DNA of 64,000 nt from Pilasporangium apinafurcum. Its lineage: Eukaryota; Oomycota; Peronosporomycetes; Pythiales; Pythiaceae. The notes under the pieces were generated by a model, which was not told the origin of the DNA, searched no databases, and was given only the letters and a program-made list of their open reading frames with translations. Location: NCBI GenBank assembly GCA_001600495.1, contig BCKE01000053.1, forward strand, positions 96,161-160,160, read 5' to 3'. Both the position numbers and the translations under genes were made by a program. Position 1 is the stretch's first letter. Each line of letters opens with the position of its first letter. Below are positions 21,652 through 33,457 of this stretch, piece after piece.

Positions 21652-22981
21652 AGTGGTTCCTCCCGTCTTCATGTTGCTTGCTTCTGAGGATTCGTTTATC
21701 CAGCAAAGCGTTGATCCCATCACGGCCTGATCCCAGCGAATAACACCACACACGATCTCCACCAGGAAGAATTTTGCCACATCGGGGTCTAGGTTGTCAA
21801 TTCGCCCACCGCATGTGACTCTGCATTGCGAGGCACCCTGTGGGTAGAGTGAAGGGAGTCCGCTGCCGTCTACCACCATAGCATCTGTTTCGGCCAAGTC
21901 CTCTTCATCAATTCGTTGCCACACAAGCGTGTTGTGCCATATGACGAAATGTGGAGCTTCACGGTCAGGTTTCTCGACTAGTTTTCCGGCGTTTTTTATC
22001 CATGAACGCGGATCAATCGATCGATAACCAACAAGGTAGCCTTTTTCAGTCTGCATGCGAAAAACGAGCTTGTCGATAATCACATCAGCATCCAGCGATG
22101 AATAATGCACACGTCGTCGAACCACAATCATGTCATCATTCACCACCTGTAGCAACTGCAATCTGCCTGATGGATAGATACGGCGCATTTTATCGTCCTG
22201 CGTTAGAATAGCCCACGTTTGTTCCATCAGATGCCGTGCCGACACGAACGGATACGTTTTCTCGAGCGAATAGTGAATTACAGTGTCATCAACATACCGC
22301 TCGTCCGTCCAGCCAAATACTCGTGCACCAGAACTCATGCATTTCCCCTTCAGAAATCTTGTGTGAAACACTGTTTGATAGCTCTCATTAACGATTCGCT
22401 GGCATTCTTCTGCGGATAATGGCTCGAATGAATTGGCAACTGGTTTCACTGGGTCTTCTTGCTCGAATGAGAGTGGTAGAACACGTGGCCGCATAAATTC
22501 GATTCGATAACTACCCAATAATGATGCAAACCGCTCTCGTTCCCGAAGAATATTCTCCAGCATCGCATTTTGTTCGCGTAGTTCTTCAACTTCTAACCGT
22601 GTTTGTCGGTATTGAATGCTCAATTCTGATGAACTGGGACTTGATCGTATGCGCTGCTGCTGGGCTACGTTGCCGACATACAAGCACCGATATTGCTTTT
22701 CTAGCTCTCGCACATGTCCACGCATCGATAAGAGGTTCATCTAAAGCCAGACAGAAAAAAAATAAAAAATTAAAGCGAACCAGACGATACGGCCATGATG
22801 TAAAATCGATCTCACTCACTCTACGTCTCGCTCGGAAGAGCCGCTTGACCTCACGTTGCTTCTTAAGCCGCTCTTCTTCTTCGTCATCAAGTTCTGAGGT
22901 GTTGGTCATTTTCGCAGCATTGTCCATCGTCGCTTCTTCCTCCATTTCAGCTCCGATAACGGATTTGAGTCCCGTCATCAT
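21649..22981 (-). CDS. bZIP-like family protein, copy B
   Basis: Exon 1 22820-22981 (ATG 22981; GTG-initiated extension rejected) and exon 2 21649-22740, 79-nt intron (GTGAGT...CTTTAG), 417 residues. Acidic N-terminus (ELDDEEEERLKKQ) leads into the basic region KKQREVKRLFRARRR. Coil: MRGHVRELEKQYRCLYV through about residue 140. C-terminal domain: SSGARVFGWTDERYVDD, YPFVSARHLMEQTWAILTQ, MIVVRRRVHYSSLDADVI, LPSLYPQGASQCRVTCGG and WDQAVMGSTLCW. It is a typical subgroup 1 member, closest in motif content to copies L and F. Dimeric DNA binding is expected from basic region plus coil; ligand binding by the C-terminal domain is inference. The upstream two-block element lies at 23018-23085. Confidence 0.8.
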
Positions 22982-23017
22982 AGTTTTCTTGAAGGTCTCC
23001 ACGCTTTGGTTTTGGAT

Positions 23018-23085
23018 TTGTCGAGAACAGTTAAACCCACCAATACCATATAACTGTAAATGCCACTGTATACCTCCCGGTAAAT
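23018..23085 (-). promoter_or_regulatory. Shared two-block upstream element, copy B
   Basis: Read on the minus strand: block 1 ATTTACCGGGAGGTATACAG ends near 23064, then block 2 TTTAACTGTTCTCGACAA at 23018-23035, then GTGGAGACCTTCAAGAA just before the ATG. The same order occurs in front of copies F and L and relics E and G. Likely core promoter or leader, about 40-100 nt before the start codon. Confidence 0.65.
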
Positions 23086-26000
23086 CAAATGTATAACCAG
23101 TAGTCTCGATCAGTTAATCGGTTAACTCTGAAATAACAGCTTGGAAGTAGAAATGCACAAATCGCTGTCCAGTAGTTCCTGTGATCTTCCAACTCTGTCC
23201 AACAATGAAACACATCACTGTTTAGCATGACCAAATCTACCGCTTAAGTCGTGACATCATGCTCTTTCTTGGTTTCTTTCTGGGTCGAATCGTTATTTTC
23301 AACTTGATATTCTACGCGTACGCTCTCTCCATCCAATAGTTGGCAACGCCAACGTCCGAAGAGGAATGAATGGACGGTTTACAGAGCGAAAACATTCTAG
23401 GCAGAATAGTTTTGCTTAGCTCTGCATGCAATGCAGATGACATCATCAGACAAACCATCATCACACTGATTTCTGACTTGCGTTTCTTCCACCTAGTTAA
23501 CTTTTCACTGAATCACCAACTATAGAGCACATCTTCAGCCACAAGCCAGTTTTGATAATCGCACCCAATCACTCTCCAAACAACCATTTCCGAGCACCAT
23601 GTACAGCTCCAACTCCACAAATTCACCTTGACACATCCATTATGATCTTGTGCGACCATCTCCGAAGCAGTCCGTTAACTGTTGGTTTTTCTGCCCGTGG
23701 TCTCTCTGCTTATATTTACATAGGCATGTTGCATTTCTTTGTTGACTCAACACCAATTGCTAAGGTCTGCCAGCAAGACGAAAATTTGTCCAGCAGCTCC
23801 GTACTGCATGCATCCTTGCCATGTCACTTCTACTGGTAATATTGCATGTCTCATGCTTTCCACCACCAATCGCAATACGATATTGCAACCTTTCGATTTC
23901 TTCGATCTGCTAGTCCTCATTGATAAATTTGCAATATGAGAATTGAATAATCATTGGCCAGCCGGCCATATTCGACTTGTGCAAGTCGGACGACCAGATT
24001 CAGGAGCTTAGATCCAATAGTTCCCCTACACAGCACACACGGGCAACCACAGTAAACAACACAGAGCAATCTGTGATGCATGGTCTGCAGTTACTCACAA
24101 CCACCACCAACTCGGTGCAGGTCTCAAAAGCGAAAATCCATCGGTCCGACTTTTTTCAGCGAAGTTCCTAGTTGTAGGGTTGCTTACTGCGGCCGACCTG
24201 CACTCACATACATATTCCATTCTTTCACATCCTCTTTCTCGCTGGAACATAGATCCTAAGCGATACGTTATGGAGCGAAAAGAGAGCCCGCAAAAGAGCT
24301 CATGTGGGCATTGTTGCAAGTTTCGTCGCCCTTGAAGGAAAAATGAAGAGCGAATGTCGCCCCCAAATCACGACGGAAAGGTTTCATAAATTATCCTAAA
24401 TAGTGTGGGTGATGTTGGTGATTGGTCCATTCAAGGCTCAAAGTAAAATTCTAATCATGAGCTCCAAGCTTAATGACTAGGAACCAAGCATCATTGCCTC
24501 CGCTTTCTGTTCGCGTGCATTTTCTCGCCGCTAATTGTCGCTGTATGCTTTCCATTTCAGCCGTGTGTTTTCTAGAAAGTGTATGGTAAGACCGCATCCA
24601 TTCATCCTCGACACCGCATATTCTGCATGCCATTGGAGATGTGATGTTTGATGCAGTTTAAGTATTAGTACTGTCTGAGTGGGATGCGGTCTGGTAAATT
24701 CATGAATGACATTCACAGTGATCCATACGTGTTGAATCGAGCTCCTCCTATATGCGTCAGTGACAAGTGTGTAGCATTCCCAAACTACCTTTAAATAGAA
24801 GCACCATCTCCTGGGACACAATGCCAACCAAAGCACAAATCGAGTTATATGACGAGTACTGCAAAGGAGAAGTGCCCAGCGCAACAAAATCCAATGCATG
24901 CTCCTCCCAGAGAACCCATAATTGTCCTATAATCCCATGTCGCAAATATAAAGTCACCCATGTAACACTATTTTTTCATATTATACTATTAGAATTAACT
25001 AAAATGTTATAAATAGCATATAAATTTTTGTTTATATCAATACTATATTACGTAATAGTTATAACGGAAATTATTGTTTAAATTCTTCAATAAAACTGGG
25101 ACGACCATGGAAGCACTCAGTCGGTCAGCCTACACTCGATCAAGATGGAACGGCTCCACATTCCTGAAAATGCTGTGGATAGAACGTAGTTTTGCTGAAA
25201 AGCGGTAAAAAAAACAAAAGCGAGCTATTGTGGTCACCGGCACCAAAAATTCAGGTGGTTGCTAGATGAGTTGTCACTTAGACAATTCTTTGGTGGCTGG
25301 AATGGGAAAAGAAGCTTTAGTGATTACAGGGGAAAACTATCGCGCCTCAACTGAATGTTCTCGGATGTGTTTGCCTATTTTGGTGATTCGACATGTCACA
25401 GACGTAGGATCCTGCTGAGAGAAAGCATCTCACCACGCCGGTTCCTGAATTTTTTTCTGGGTGCTATGCATATGCATCACCTGGAGTTTCCCCTTCCTTA
25501 TGCCTACATGCCCAAGGCACTGCAAGGCGCTTGTCGGTTGTTCTACTTCTAACTGATCGAGATACTTAAGAAGAATGGAACACGCATATGGCAGCCATTA
25601 TCCAGATTTGATGTTCAACTGGATGATCTGCTTGCGTGCGGCAAATATTCGATGCACCCAGCCGTGAGGGATACAATCAGTTCTGCTATGATTTGTGTCC
25701 AACAATACGATCAATGTTCGGTATTCATGAGAGAAAAGTTAACGCCAGCATTTTGCGACAGGGTGCGTCACCAGCAGTTGGAAAAAATGGGCCGTTGTTC
25801 ACCACCACGGTGTCGGATGCTGAGTGAATGAATGTTTTTTCACACCTCTCTCTCGATGGGACTCTATGCAAACTACTCCGCTCAGTGAAGTAGCAGACCA
25901 TCTTTACGTGGCTAGTGTTGACAGTCCGACTTGCCCATTTGTTTGCTACACTCCAGAACACAAACGTGTTGGAGCGAAACAGCAAGTGAACACAGAGTCA

Positions 26001-26188
26001 TAAACGAGGGCTTTAAGAAGCTATCAAGAGCCAGCAGGGGTGTTTTTTGTGAAGATGGCGATATATAGGCAGGTAGTTGTTGTCGTTTGTTGCTGATTCA
26101 TGACCAACTTCGATGGAATTCTCTGTCGATAGTGGGGGAGAAAGGCAGGAACCGGTAAATTTGGCTTCTATTGTTTGTGTGTGTGTTT
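23086..26188. other. 3.1-kb TE-rich spacer
   Basis: No intact gene. It holds a CGACTTGTGCAAGTCG hairpin at 23973-23988, a further TCCGACTT near 24145, a minus-strand ORF scrap at 24451-24633 with an MACRICG motif, and a decayed ORF at 25430-25827 listed separately. Most of the remainder is AT-rich without recognisable content. Confidence 0.45.
25430..25827 (+). pseudogene. Decayed ORF of unknown family
   Basis: Two overlapping reading frames read like one protein after a frame break: MHMHHLEFPLPYAYMPKALQ, then after about 25550 LIEILKKNGTRIWQPLSRF, LLACGKYSMHPAVRDTISS and FCDRVRHQQLEKMG. Composition is protein-like over roughly 130 residues, but I do not recognise the family. Its neighbours are transposon debris, so a TE-borne origin is likely. 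Start and end are approximate. Confidence 0.35.
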
Positions 26189-26205
26189 TTTTTTACCGTG
26201 TACAG
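26189..26205 (+). promoter_or_regulatory. Block 1-like element upstream of copy C
   Basis: TTTTACCGTGTACAGTG, 93 nt before the ATG of copy C, matches the core of block 1 (TTTACCGTGAGGTATACAGTG) with the GAGGTAT spacer shortened. Block 2 is not evident here. Confidence 0.5.
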
Positions 26206-26297
26206 TGATCTCTTCTCGTGAAGTACCGGGCTTCTCTACTCGATCGCTCTGATTTCTTCTACTCCTGTCACTCAATCGAAAAAGCGTGAAGAATAGT

Positions 26298-27620
26298 ATG
26301 AAAATGCCCCCAAATGATGAAGAACATGTCACCGGTATGTTTCATCTAGAAGCTGCTTTCGTGAAAAACGCACAAACTTCAAAAATTCCAGACACTAACG
26401 CCGAAGAAAAGCGACTTAAGAAACAGCGAGAGGATAAACAGCGCTTTCGAGCGAAACGAAAGGTATGTTTGAGAATATTTAATGCACTGATAGCATGCGC
26501 GTGTTCTTGGTGTTAATCCACATGAACCAACGAAACTGATTTTGAATAATCTCTCTCGTAAGTATAGTCGATCGTTTCAGCGATGCATGCTCAAGTCCAG
26601 GTATTAGAAAACGAATACAGACGCTTATACGGTGGTCAAGTTTCAGAGCAGCACGGGGCTCTATCTTCTAGTCTTCACGATTTGGATATACAGTGCCGAT
26701 ATCAAACTACAAGAGCGGAAGTTGAGAGTCTGCGTAGGCAAAATACAGTTATGACCCACCAAATTGCCCTGCGGATTCGCTTCGCGGCACTCCTGGATGG
26801 GTATCGTATGGAGTTTGAGCGCCCACAGCCTCATGGACCACCAAGAAATCTCTCATATGATTCCTTTGCGCCACTCTCCGAAGAGGAATGTGATATCATT
26901 GTTCAGAAATGCTGTGAGACAATATGTCAACCAATATCGCAGTTTCGCGGTCGACGTCTGAGTTCTGGGGCATATGTATTAGGATGGAGTGATGAACGCT
27001 GGGCTGATGATACGACATTGCAGTTTACGCTCGAGAAAGTATTTCCATTTGTCTCGGCTCGCCACTTATTGGATCGTTCATGGGCTTTGATGACACAGGA
27101 AATCCAACCTATACCGTTTATCTACAAGCCAACAGATCTTGTGGTGTTGCAGGTAGTCAGTCCAGAGAAAGTTGTGATAAGAGTGCGATATTCCTGGATG
27201 CACACTGACGTGATGGTCACGTTGCTGGTGTTTTGGATGAAGACTTCATCGGGATACATTGTGGTGTACAAATCTATTAATTGTTGCGACTCGCCAGCAA
27301 CATCGTACCAGTGTAGACAATTAGAGCAACAAAGTAATCACCATTATCATCATCGAGGAGTATGGCCCAATGTACTCGTGTGGAATCGGTTCGAGGAACA
27401 GCAATTGCTGCCGACGGACGCGTTCGTTGCAGCGGAGAGTGTGTTACCATCGCTGTATCCGATGGGAGCGGCGGAATGTAGAGTGGGATGCAGTGGACGC
27501 ATCATCACCAATTCACAAGAAACCGCCAATCTATTAAGTGTGAACATTATTTGCAATACTGTCCGATGGGGTCAGGTAATGGCAGGATCCCCATTTCATT
27601 GGGGAAGCTCTGTTGAGTGA
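26298..27620 (+). CDS. bZIP-like family protein, copy C
   Basis: Exon 1 26298-26462 and exon 2 26568-27620, 105-nt intron (GTATGT...TATAG), 405 residues. The acceptor at AAGTATAG is chosen because it keeps frame and gives SIVSAMHAQV, matching sister copies; the nearer CAG does not keep frame. Basic region KKQREDKQRFRAKRK, coil MHAQVQVLENEYRRLYG. C-terminal domain: SSGAYVLGWSDERWADD, FPFVSARHLLDRSWALMTQ, LPSLYPMGAAECRVGCSGR and WGQVMAGSPFHW. The insert around CDSPATSYQCRQLEQQSNH is longer and His-rich. It is a clear subgroup 1 member but diverged in the glycine-rich motif (ARVFGW replaced by AYVLGW). Regulatory role inferred as for other copies. Confidence 0.8.
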
Positions 27621-27921
27621 CTTGAGATGCCAGCCCAATAGGAGACGAAAGGAAATAATAAATTTGTATGTGAGGATGTGATGGTTTTTGGTTGAATAAA
27701 GTGTTGAATGTTATTATGTGTGTACCAGCAGTCGGGAGGCGCAGAATAACGAATTTATACAGAAAATGAAAATGCCTAAGTGTTATTCATTCGAGATACT
27801 TGATGTACCAATTGTCATTGCAGTGGGAATATCGAAATAGTACTGACTTGCTGCATAGGACTTTCCTAAGATACATTGAAATGCTTTTATTTCCAAGTTT
27901 TTAAGTTAATTTTTGTTACTT

Positions 27922-28417
27922 ACAGTCGTGGACACCATAAAGGACACATTGGGCTATAACTTTCTCAGTTCTTTAGTATACGCAACAAGGATAATTGTAT
28001 TTGAAAGTATTTTTTGCTAGCTTTCTAATGATGTATTCAGCTGTTGAATTGAGGGATTTAAGCCCGAGATATGCTCATTCCTAGCGATTAGGACTGGTGA
28101 ATAAATTTAAATATATTGAAATTTGTATAGCAGCAAACGTGTCATCGATCGTTTTGTTACCGATATATGAACGAATTGGTCGAAAAACGATCGATGACAC
28201 GTTTGCTGCTATACAAATTTCAATATATTTAAATTTATTCACCAGTCCTAATCGCTAGGAATGAGCATATCTCGGGCTTAAATCCCTCAATTCAACAGCT
28301 GAATACATCATTAGAAAGCTAGCAAAAAATACTTTCAAATACAATTATCCTTGTTGCGTATACTAAAGAACTGAGAAAGTTATAGCCCAATGTGTCCTTT
28401 ATGGTGTCCACGACTGT
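27922..28417. repeat. Perfect 234-bp inverted repeat (fold-back element)
   Basis: Left arm 27922-28155 and right arm 28184-28417 are exact reverse complements as far as I can read, with a 28-nt spacer. The outer ends read ACAGTCGTGGACACCATAAA. Such ends resemble Tc1/mariner-type termini, and a similar end (CCTTTATGGTGTCTACGACTGTA) occurs at 53061-53083. Perfect identity of both arms suggests a recent palindromic MITE or gene-conversion between arms. There is no coding capacity. Confidence 0.85.
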
Positions 28418-28544
28418 TTCGGAGCTTAAAGTTTTGTTTGTGCATATTTTAATTCAGTTGATAAAAATACCAGAGTAGGCATCATCTGCCAAACTTATTA
28501 TGTGCCAAACTCTTCCAAAAAGACAAAAAATAAAGATAGGTCGT

Positions 28545-28930
28545 TTTCTGCAAAAATAAGGGCTGCAAGGCTTATGGATGGCCTCAAAGTAGCTATCGGA
28601 CAGCTACAATCAAGTCCTGCTTCCAACGTTTGCTACATCTGAGATGACTTGGAAACAAAAACGAATTTCCAACAAGGCTTCGAGAGCAATACTCACACTA
28701 TGTCAGTATAAATTCAAAAAATGCTGGAATACAAGATGGAGCGATCAGGGGGACGTGTGATGGAATGCAAAAAGGAGATTATACTTCGAAAGCGTGTTCT
28801 TGCTTTGGGAGAGGCAACTACAGTGTCCAAGCACAGAGAGAATTTTTGTGCTTATCGTGCAATTTGGTTGCAGATCGCGATATCAACGCAGCCAAAAACA
28901 TCTTTTTGAAAAATAAATGTTAACTCATTG
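28545..28930 (+). pseudogene. Fanzor2/TnpB-type C-terminal relic 1
   Basis: Interrupted reading frames give SNKASRAILTLCQYKFK, then EYKMERSGGRVMECKKE and, in another frame, FLCLSCNLVADRDINAAKN followed by IFLKN. The last part is the zinc-ribbon end plus RuvC-III motif (DRDxNAAxN) of IS607-type TnpB/Fanzor2. Multiple frame breaks make it dead. The downstream GGTCCAGGTATCAGAG is shared with the relics near 43.2 and 50.9 kb, so the ends derive from one element family. Confidence 0.7.
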
Positions 28931-29537
28931 GCCAATCTGGTCCAGGTATCAGAGCCCCCTTCCTCGAGGTGTCTGCTCGTCCAAGTACTTGTCAGATCCA
29001 AGTTGATCGATCGAAAAACAAAAAAACAGGCGTCACCATTTAATACTTTGGCATCTCTTGATAATTTTGTGATCCCTTGAAGGCTAGAAAATACATGGAA
29101 ACAATTTTTATCGACGTGAATACCTACGAACCTTGTGGAAGTAATGATAATGCTGTCCTGTGTTCCTCACAGCTGGAGCAAGCAAAGTTATGACCTAGTG
29201 GGATCAATAGAGAAATTTCGTGAGTGTTAACAATGTTATCACACAATGAGACTCATTGAACTCCTTTTTAGTAAATGTTACATACTTTTAATCTTTTTCT
29301 TTTGAAAATTCGCCGACAAGGAATGCAAACATCGAATCTCTCGCATTATCAGACGTTCAGTCTCTGGATATTGCCAACTTCTTTTTACAAATGCAGCTAA
29401 CTTAATGTCAAAAAAATAAAAGGTGAACTAGGCCAGCATTACCAAGTTTTGCATGTCAACCATGCCTTATTTACAAATAAGCTCCAATTTGCAGCCATGG
29501 TCTCATCACTCAGAGTGCTAGTTGGTATTTGGAGTTG
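28931..29537. other. Spacer, no gene
   Basis: AT-rich interval between a Fanzor2 relic and the 3' end of copy D. Nothing recognisable. Confidence 0.4.
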
Positions 29538-30809
29538 TCATGACCAACAAAGTGCCGATCCTGCCACGGTTTGATCCCACCGAATGATGATACAGAGTAC
29601 TTCTATCAATAGAATGCTGACAAGTTCGGATCCAGACGTAGTAGTGCGTCCACCGTAGATAGCTTTGCATACTGATGCGCCCAATGGATACAGTGATGGC
29701 AGTCCATTTTCTTCGCACACGATTGCTTCTGTTGGGGCTATTTCTTGCTCGTCAAACTTGCGCCACACCAGCCACGAGGCTTCATCATTTTGTTTAGATA
29801 ATTTGCTCTTTACTTTTTGCGCTGTATCATCAAGGGATCTATACATGACAAAGTATCCATCCTCCGTCTTCAAGCGAAACACCAGCATGGTTATGGTGAC
29901 AGCAGAGTCCAATTGCGGATACGACACATGGCGACGCACTACAACCATGTCCGAATTGATAACCTGAAGTACTGACAGGCTTGCCGACGGATACAAGATT
30001 TTAATTTCCTTGGGATCTGTCAACAAAGCCCACGTTTGCTCCATCAGATACCGTGCTGAGACGAACGGATACGTTTTCTCAAACGAAAATTGGACTGTCT
30101 GTCCATCAACACATCGTTCATCACTCCAGCCAAATATCCTTGCACCTGAGCTAACTCGCTTCCCTCTCATCGGTGTGTGCATCATAATTTTCTGATAGCT
30201 TTCTTGAATGAGACGATCGCAGTCATCTACTGATAATGGCTGAAATGAGTCTTCTTGAATTGGAAAGAGATCTATTTGATCTGCAGGTGGTAGCTCAAAT
30301 TCTACTCGATAGCCGTCAATGAGCGACGCAAAGCGATCTCGTTGCAAGAGTTGCTTCTCCATGACGGCGTTCTGCTTGCGCAACATATCAGCCTCTTGTC
30401 GAGCCGTGCGATAGTGATTAAATAATACTATCGTTGCTTGTGGAGATTCTAATTGTGCCTGCTGATGTTGCTGAGAGAGTTTATCGATATACAGGTCTTT
30501 GTATTGCTGTTTCAGGGCACAGACTTGCTCATGCATCACTACTAAGCTTTTCTGTCACATTGAGAAATGCATAGATAATAAAATTAGATGTTGGAAGTAG
30601 TAGAAACACACTGAATTTGCACATACAAACGACTTACTCACCTTTTGCCTCGCCCGAAAGCGCCGCTTCAGCTCGCGCTGTTTCTTAAGTCGCTCCTCCT
30701 CCTTCTTCCTCACTATTGCTGTTATATCCAGCGTGTCATGTTTGTTTTTCACCGAAATGTAATCACTCGCTAACTCTTCTTGACTGTCAAGAACAGCATC
30801 TCTGGTCAT
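29538..30809 (-). CDS. bZIP-like family protein, copy D
   Basis: Exon 1 30642-30809 (ATG 30809) and exon 2 29538-30551, 90-nt intron (GTGAGT...GACAG), 393 residues. Basic region KKQRELKRRFRARQK; coil begins MHEQVCALKQQYKDLYIDKL and is Gln-rich. C-terminal domain: SSGARIFGWSDERCVDG, YPFVSARYLMEQTWALLTD, MVVVRRHVSYPQLDSAVT, LPSLYPLGASVCKAIYGGR and WDQTVAGSALCW. A complete subgroup 1 member. DNA binding is inferred from basic region plus coil; nothing in the sequence identifies its target. Upstream it has a block 1-like sequence but no obvious block 2. Confidence 0.8.
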
Positions 30810-30896
30810 GTTCTACCGGCTTCAACGCGTCGTACGTTCAATAAATCAAACCGTCAGCTAAACAAAGAGAAAACGGAATTTTACAGGGAGGAGGGA

Positions 30897-30914
30897 GTGC
30901 TGTGTACGGTAAAT
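30897..30914 (-). promoter_or_regulatory. Partial block 1 element, copy D
   Basis: Minus strand ATTTACCGTACACAGCAC, about 90 nt before the ATG of copy D. It keeps ATTTACCG and the CA(C)AG tail but lacks the GAGGTAT core and block 2. Assignment is by similarity of sequence and position. Confidence 0.4.
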
Positions 30915-33310
30915 AATTTACCGGACTATCTTTGTCCAGTTGTTTCCAGTCCGGATTCAGTTCCTTCCTGTTGATCTCGCATCATCCATTTCTTGTCAAC
31001 CAACTTTGCTTCTCTGATAATTGCAGCGTGGCATGTCGAGCTTTCACTTGGTTTCGGCGCGTGCTCCTATTGCAGACTTTTTTTTGGTATTTTTGATATT
31101 AGAGATTGATGTCTGATCTGTGACTTGAGAAAGTCGGATGAACGTCGTCAGGCTTCAGTTAGATCATTAATCTTTTTCAGCGACAAATAAGCCAATACAC
31201 AAATCTTGAGTGATGTATGTATGGGTCGACCACATCATTTCGAGACTGAGTCGCTAAAACCGGGTGTGGCAACTCTGGCCGCGACTTAGGCTTGATTTTC
31301 TTGAAATGGAGCTGTTGATGATGGTGAGATTATTGGCGTTTTGTTTATAAAATGCAAATGTCGGACGCTCCCAACTTATCTGGTAGGACGAGGAACACAC
31401 CTTGGATAGTTTTCAGCCATTACCACCACCATCACCAACATCTGTCAGCAATAGCTGCGAAATTTCTGGTTAGTGACGACCACGTACATAACGAATCTAG
31501 ATTCCGTTTGACAAACAGATTGTGTATCCTAGATTGCCAAATTCATTTGTCACTTCAGCGACATGGAGGCAGTAATGCAACTTAAATTGCAACGTCGAGC
31601 TGGACAATACTCCTTCCTTGCCACCATATCCATTGCGATCTGTCGATTTGTGAAGGCAATACAAACGGATTGGAAAGCGGAAGACATCATTGCATGTGTC
31701 ATCAAGCGGATACGAGACACATCTGAATATCGTCCGTTGTCGCCAACGACACCGTAACGACATTTATTCGCATACCCCTTCGATAACGCCGACGTGCAAA
31801 ACCACATAGGCAGGTTAAATCCGACTTCAACCTAAACGAAAAGCTGCCTGTGAGTCGGACACACGTTGAGTACGGATACATTAACTCCTTTCCGTCACAA
31901 AATCGAACACGCTCCCGTTGTTAATTGCGATGTGGAAAGCAACGTCGGTAGTGGTTGTTGAGGGCATCTCCAGTGTTTATCAGCAGTGTCGCAGGAAGAA
32001 GTGCTAGGCATGGCATCCATTATTTTTACTTTAAATGCTGTGGGTACCTTACAGTCACTGCAAATACTAATGGAAATAAATCATTCTATTTTAGGTAAAA
32101 TAAGATTATTTTAGAGTTTCGTACTCAGCCACATTTTTCCCACGACGACGAGCCTTGCTCCATTTCAGCCCAAATGAGCTTCCCTGCGGGTTCTTCGCGC
32201 ACTCGACAGCGGATTCATTAGCGTTTCTGCTTATGCGAAAGGAAATCTGAGAGTGTGTACCGTGCAATTATACCAATCGGAACTGGCAAAGCAACCGACA
32301 TTCATGAAAGTTGATCCGAACAAAGTCGGATAGACTACCTTGATATGTTTGCTCTTGCGAAGTGTAGGCGGTGACTTGGGGTAACGAGTACGAGGTGATC
32401 TTTGCACATAAGAATATCTCAACGAGATTCTCTGTCTTTTTTGTTGTAATTGTCCCGCTGGCTTGCTAGGGAAAAGAAGAAAGAGAGCAGCTTGATAAAC
32501 TGCATTTCGTGGATCAGCTGGACTGGCCATTGCAGGCGAAAGTTAGTCGCCGACGGTAATATTGAACGACCACATTTTCCTATTTCTGCGCTATGGAAAG
32601 AGAAGTATTCGTTGGAATGAAGGAGTCATTGGATGACTCTAGTTGGATGTATCTGATTTTTGAGAGTAGAAAAGTTATGTGTTCGCGACATGCTCATCAA
32701 CCAGTGACTTGTCATCTGAAGGGTGACTGATATCACATTGAAAGTGTTGGAGTACAGTACTTACAGCTTGCTCGTGTGGAGAAGGAGGCTAGAATTATTA
32801 TCCATATTTCTACAATTTTTTGTGGATGTTGAAGCTTGCAATTGGGGAAGTGGGAAGTAATTGGTTAGCTTGACGACGGCTGCTATGGCAAAAGGATAGG
32901 AGTTACACGAAGATCTGGTGTGTGCAAGAAATCCAAACTAGAAAGGTCAATTTGTTGGCGAAGAAGCCGAAAAAGTATGGGCCGCGCGCTCTAATGGATA
33001 TTCAATGCGAAACCAACAAGCAGCACGTGTCCTCGAGTCAAATATTCCAACCGCTACAGAGAGAGAGCGTACGTATCAAACAACCGCTGCATGGAGAGTG
33101 TATGCGCCAAAATGTCAAATCAGCAATAGTCCTTCAATGTTTGGAAAAAGTTAAACTGAACAAAAGCGTGATTAGGTCAGTCTAACAGCATTATGTGCGA
33201 TCGGCTGCGTCTCATGTGACCAGTTCAAAACAAAGAATTCACATGCGTCGTAGCCACGTCGTGCTATTTATGACTGGTGAACCAATCCAAGCGGGGAACC
33301 CAGATTTCTT
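30915..33310. other. 2.4-kb spacer with AGTCGGA motifs
   Basis: No supportable gene. AGTCGGA or TCCGACT occurs at about 31126, 31816, 31850 and 32325, and the minus-strand ORF at 32231-32530 (99 codons) is Arg/Ser-rich with no domain. Probably old transposon remnants. Confidence 0.4.
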
Positions 33311-33380
33311 ATTTACCGTGAGGTATACAGATCCTACACGGTAAAAGTATTAATGGCGCTGTTTAATCGTTCTTGACAAA
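33311..33380 (+). promoter_or_regulatory. Shared two-block upstream element, relic E
   Basis: Block 1 ATTTACCGTGAGGTATACAG at 33311-33330, block 2 TTTAATCGTTCTTGACAAA at 33362-33380, then GTAGAGACCTTCAAGAAT. It is kept in front of a gene that is otherwise dead. Confidence 0.65.
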
Positions 33381-33457
33381 CGTAGAGACCTTCAAGAATA
33401 CCAGCGATGATAGGCTCTGATAGCGTCAAAGACGGGAATATGAGAAAATAAGCAGTC

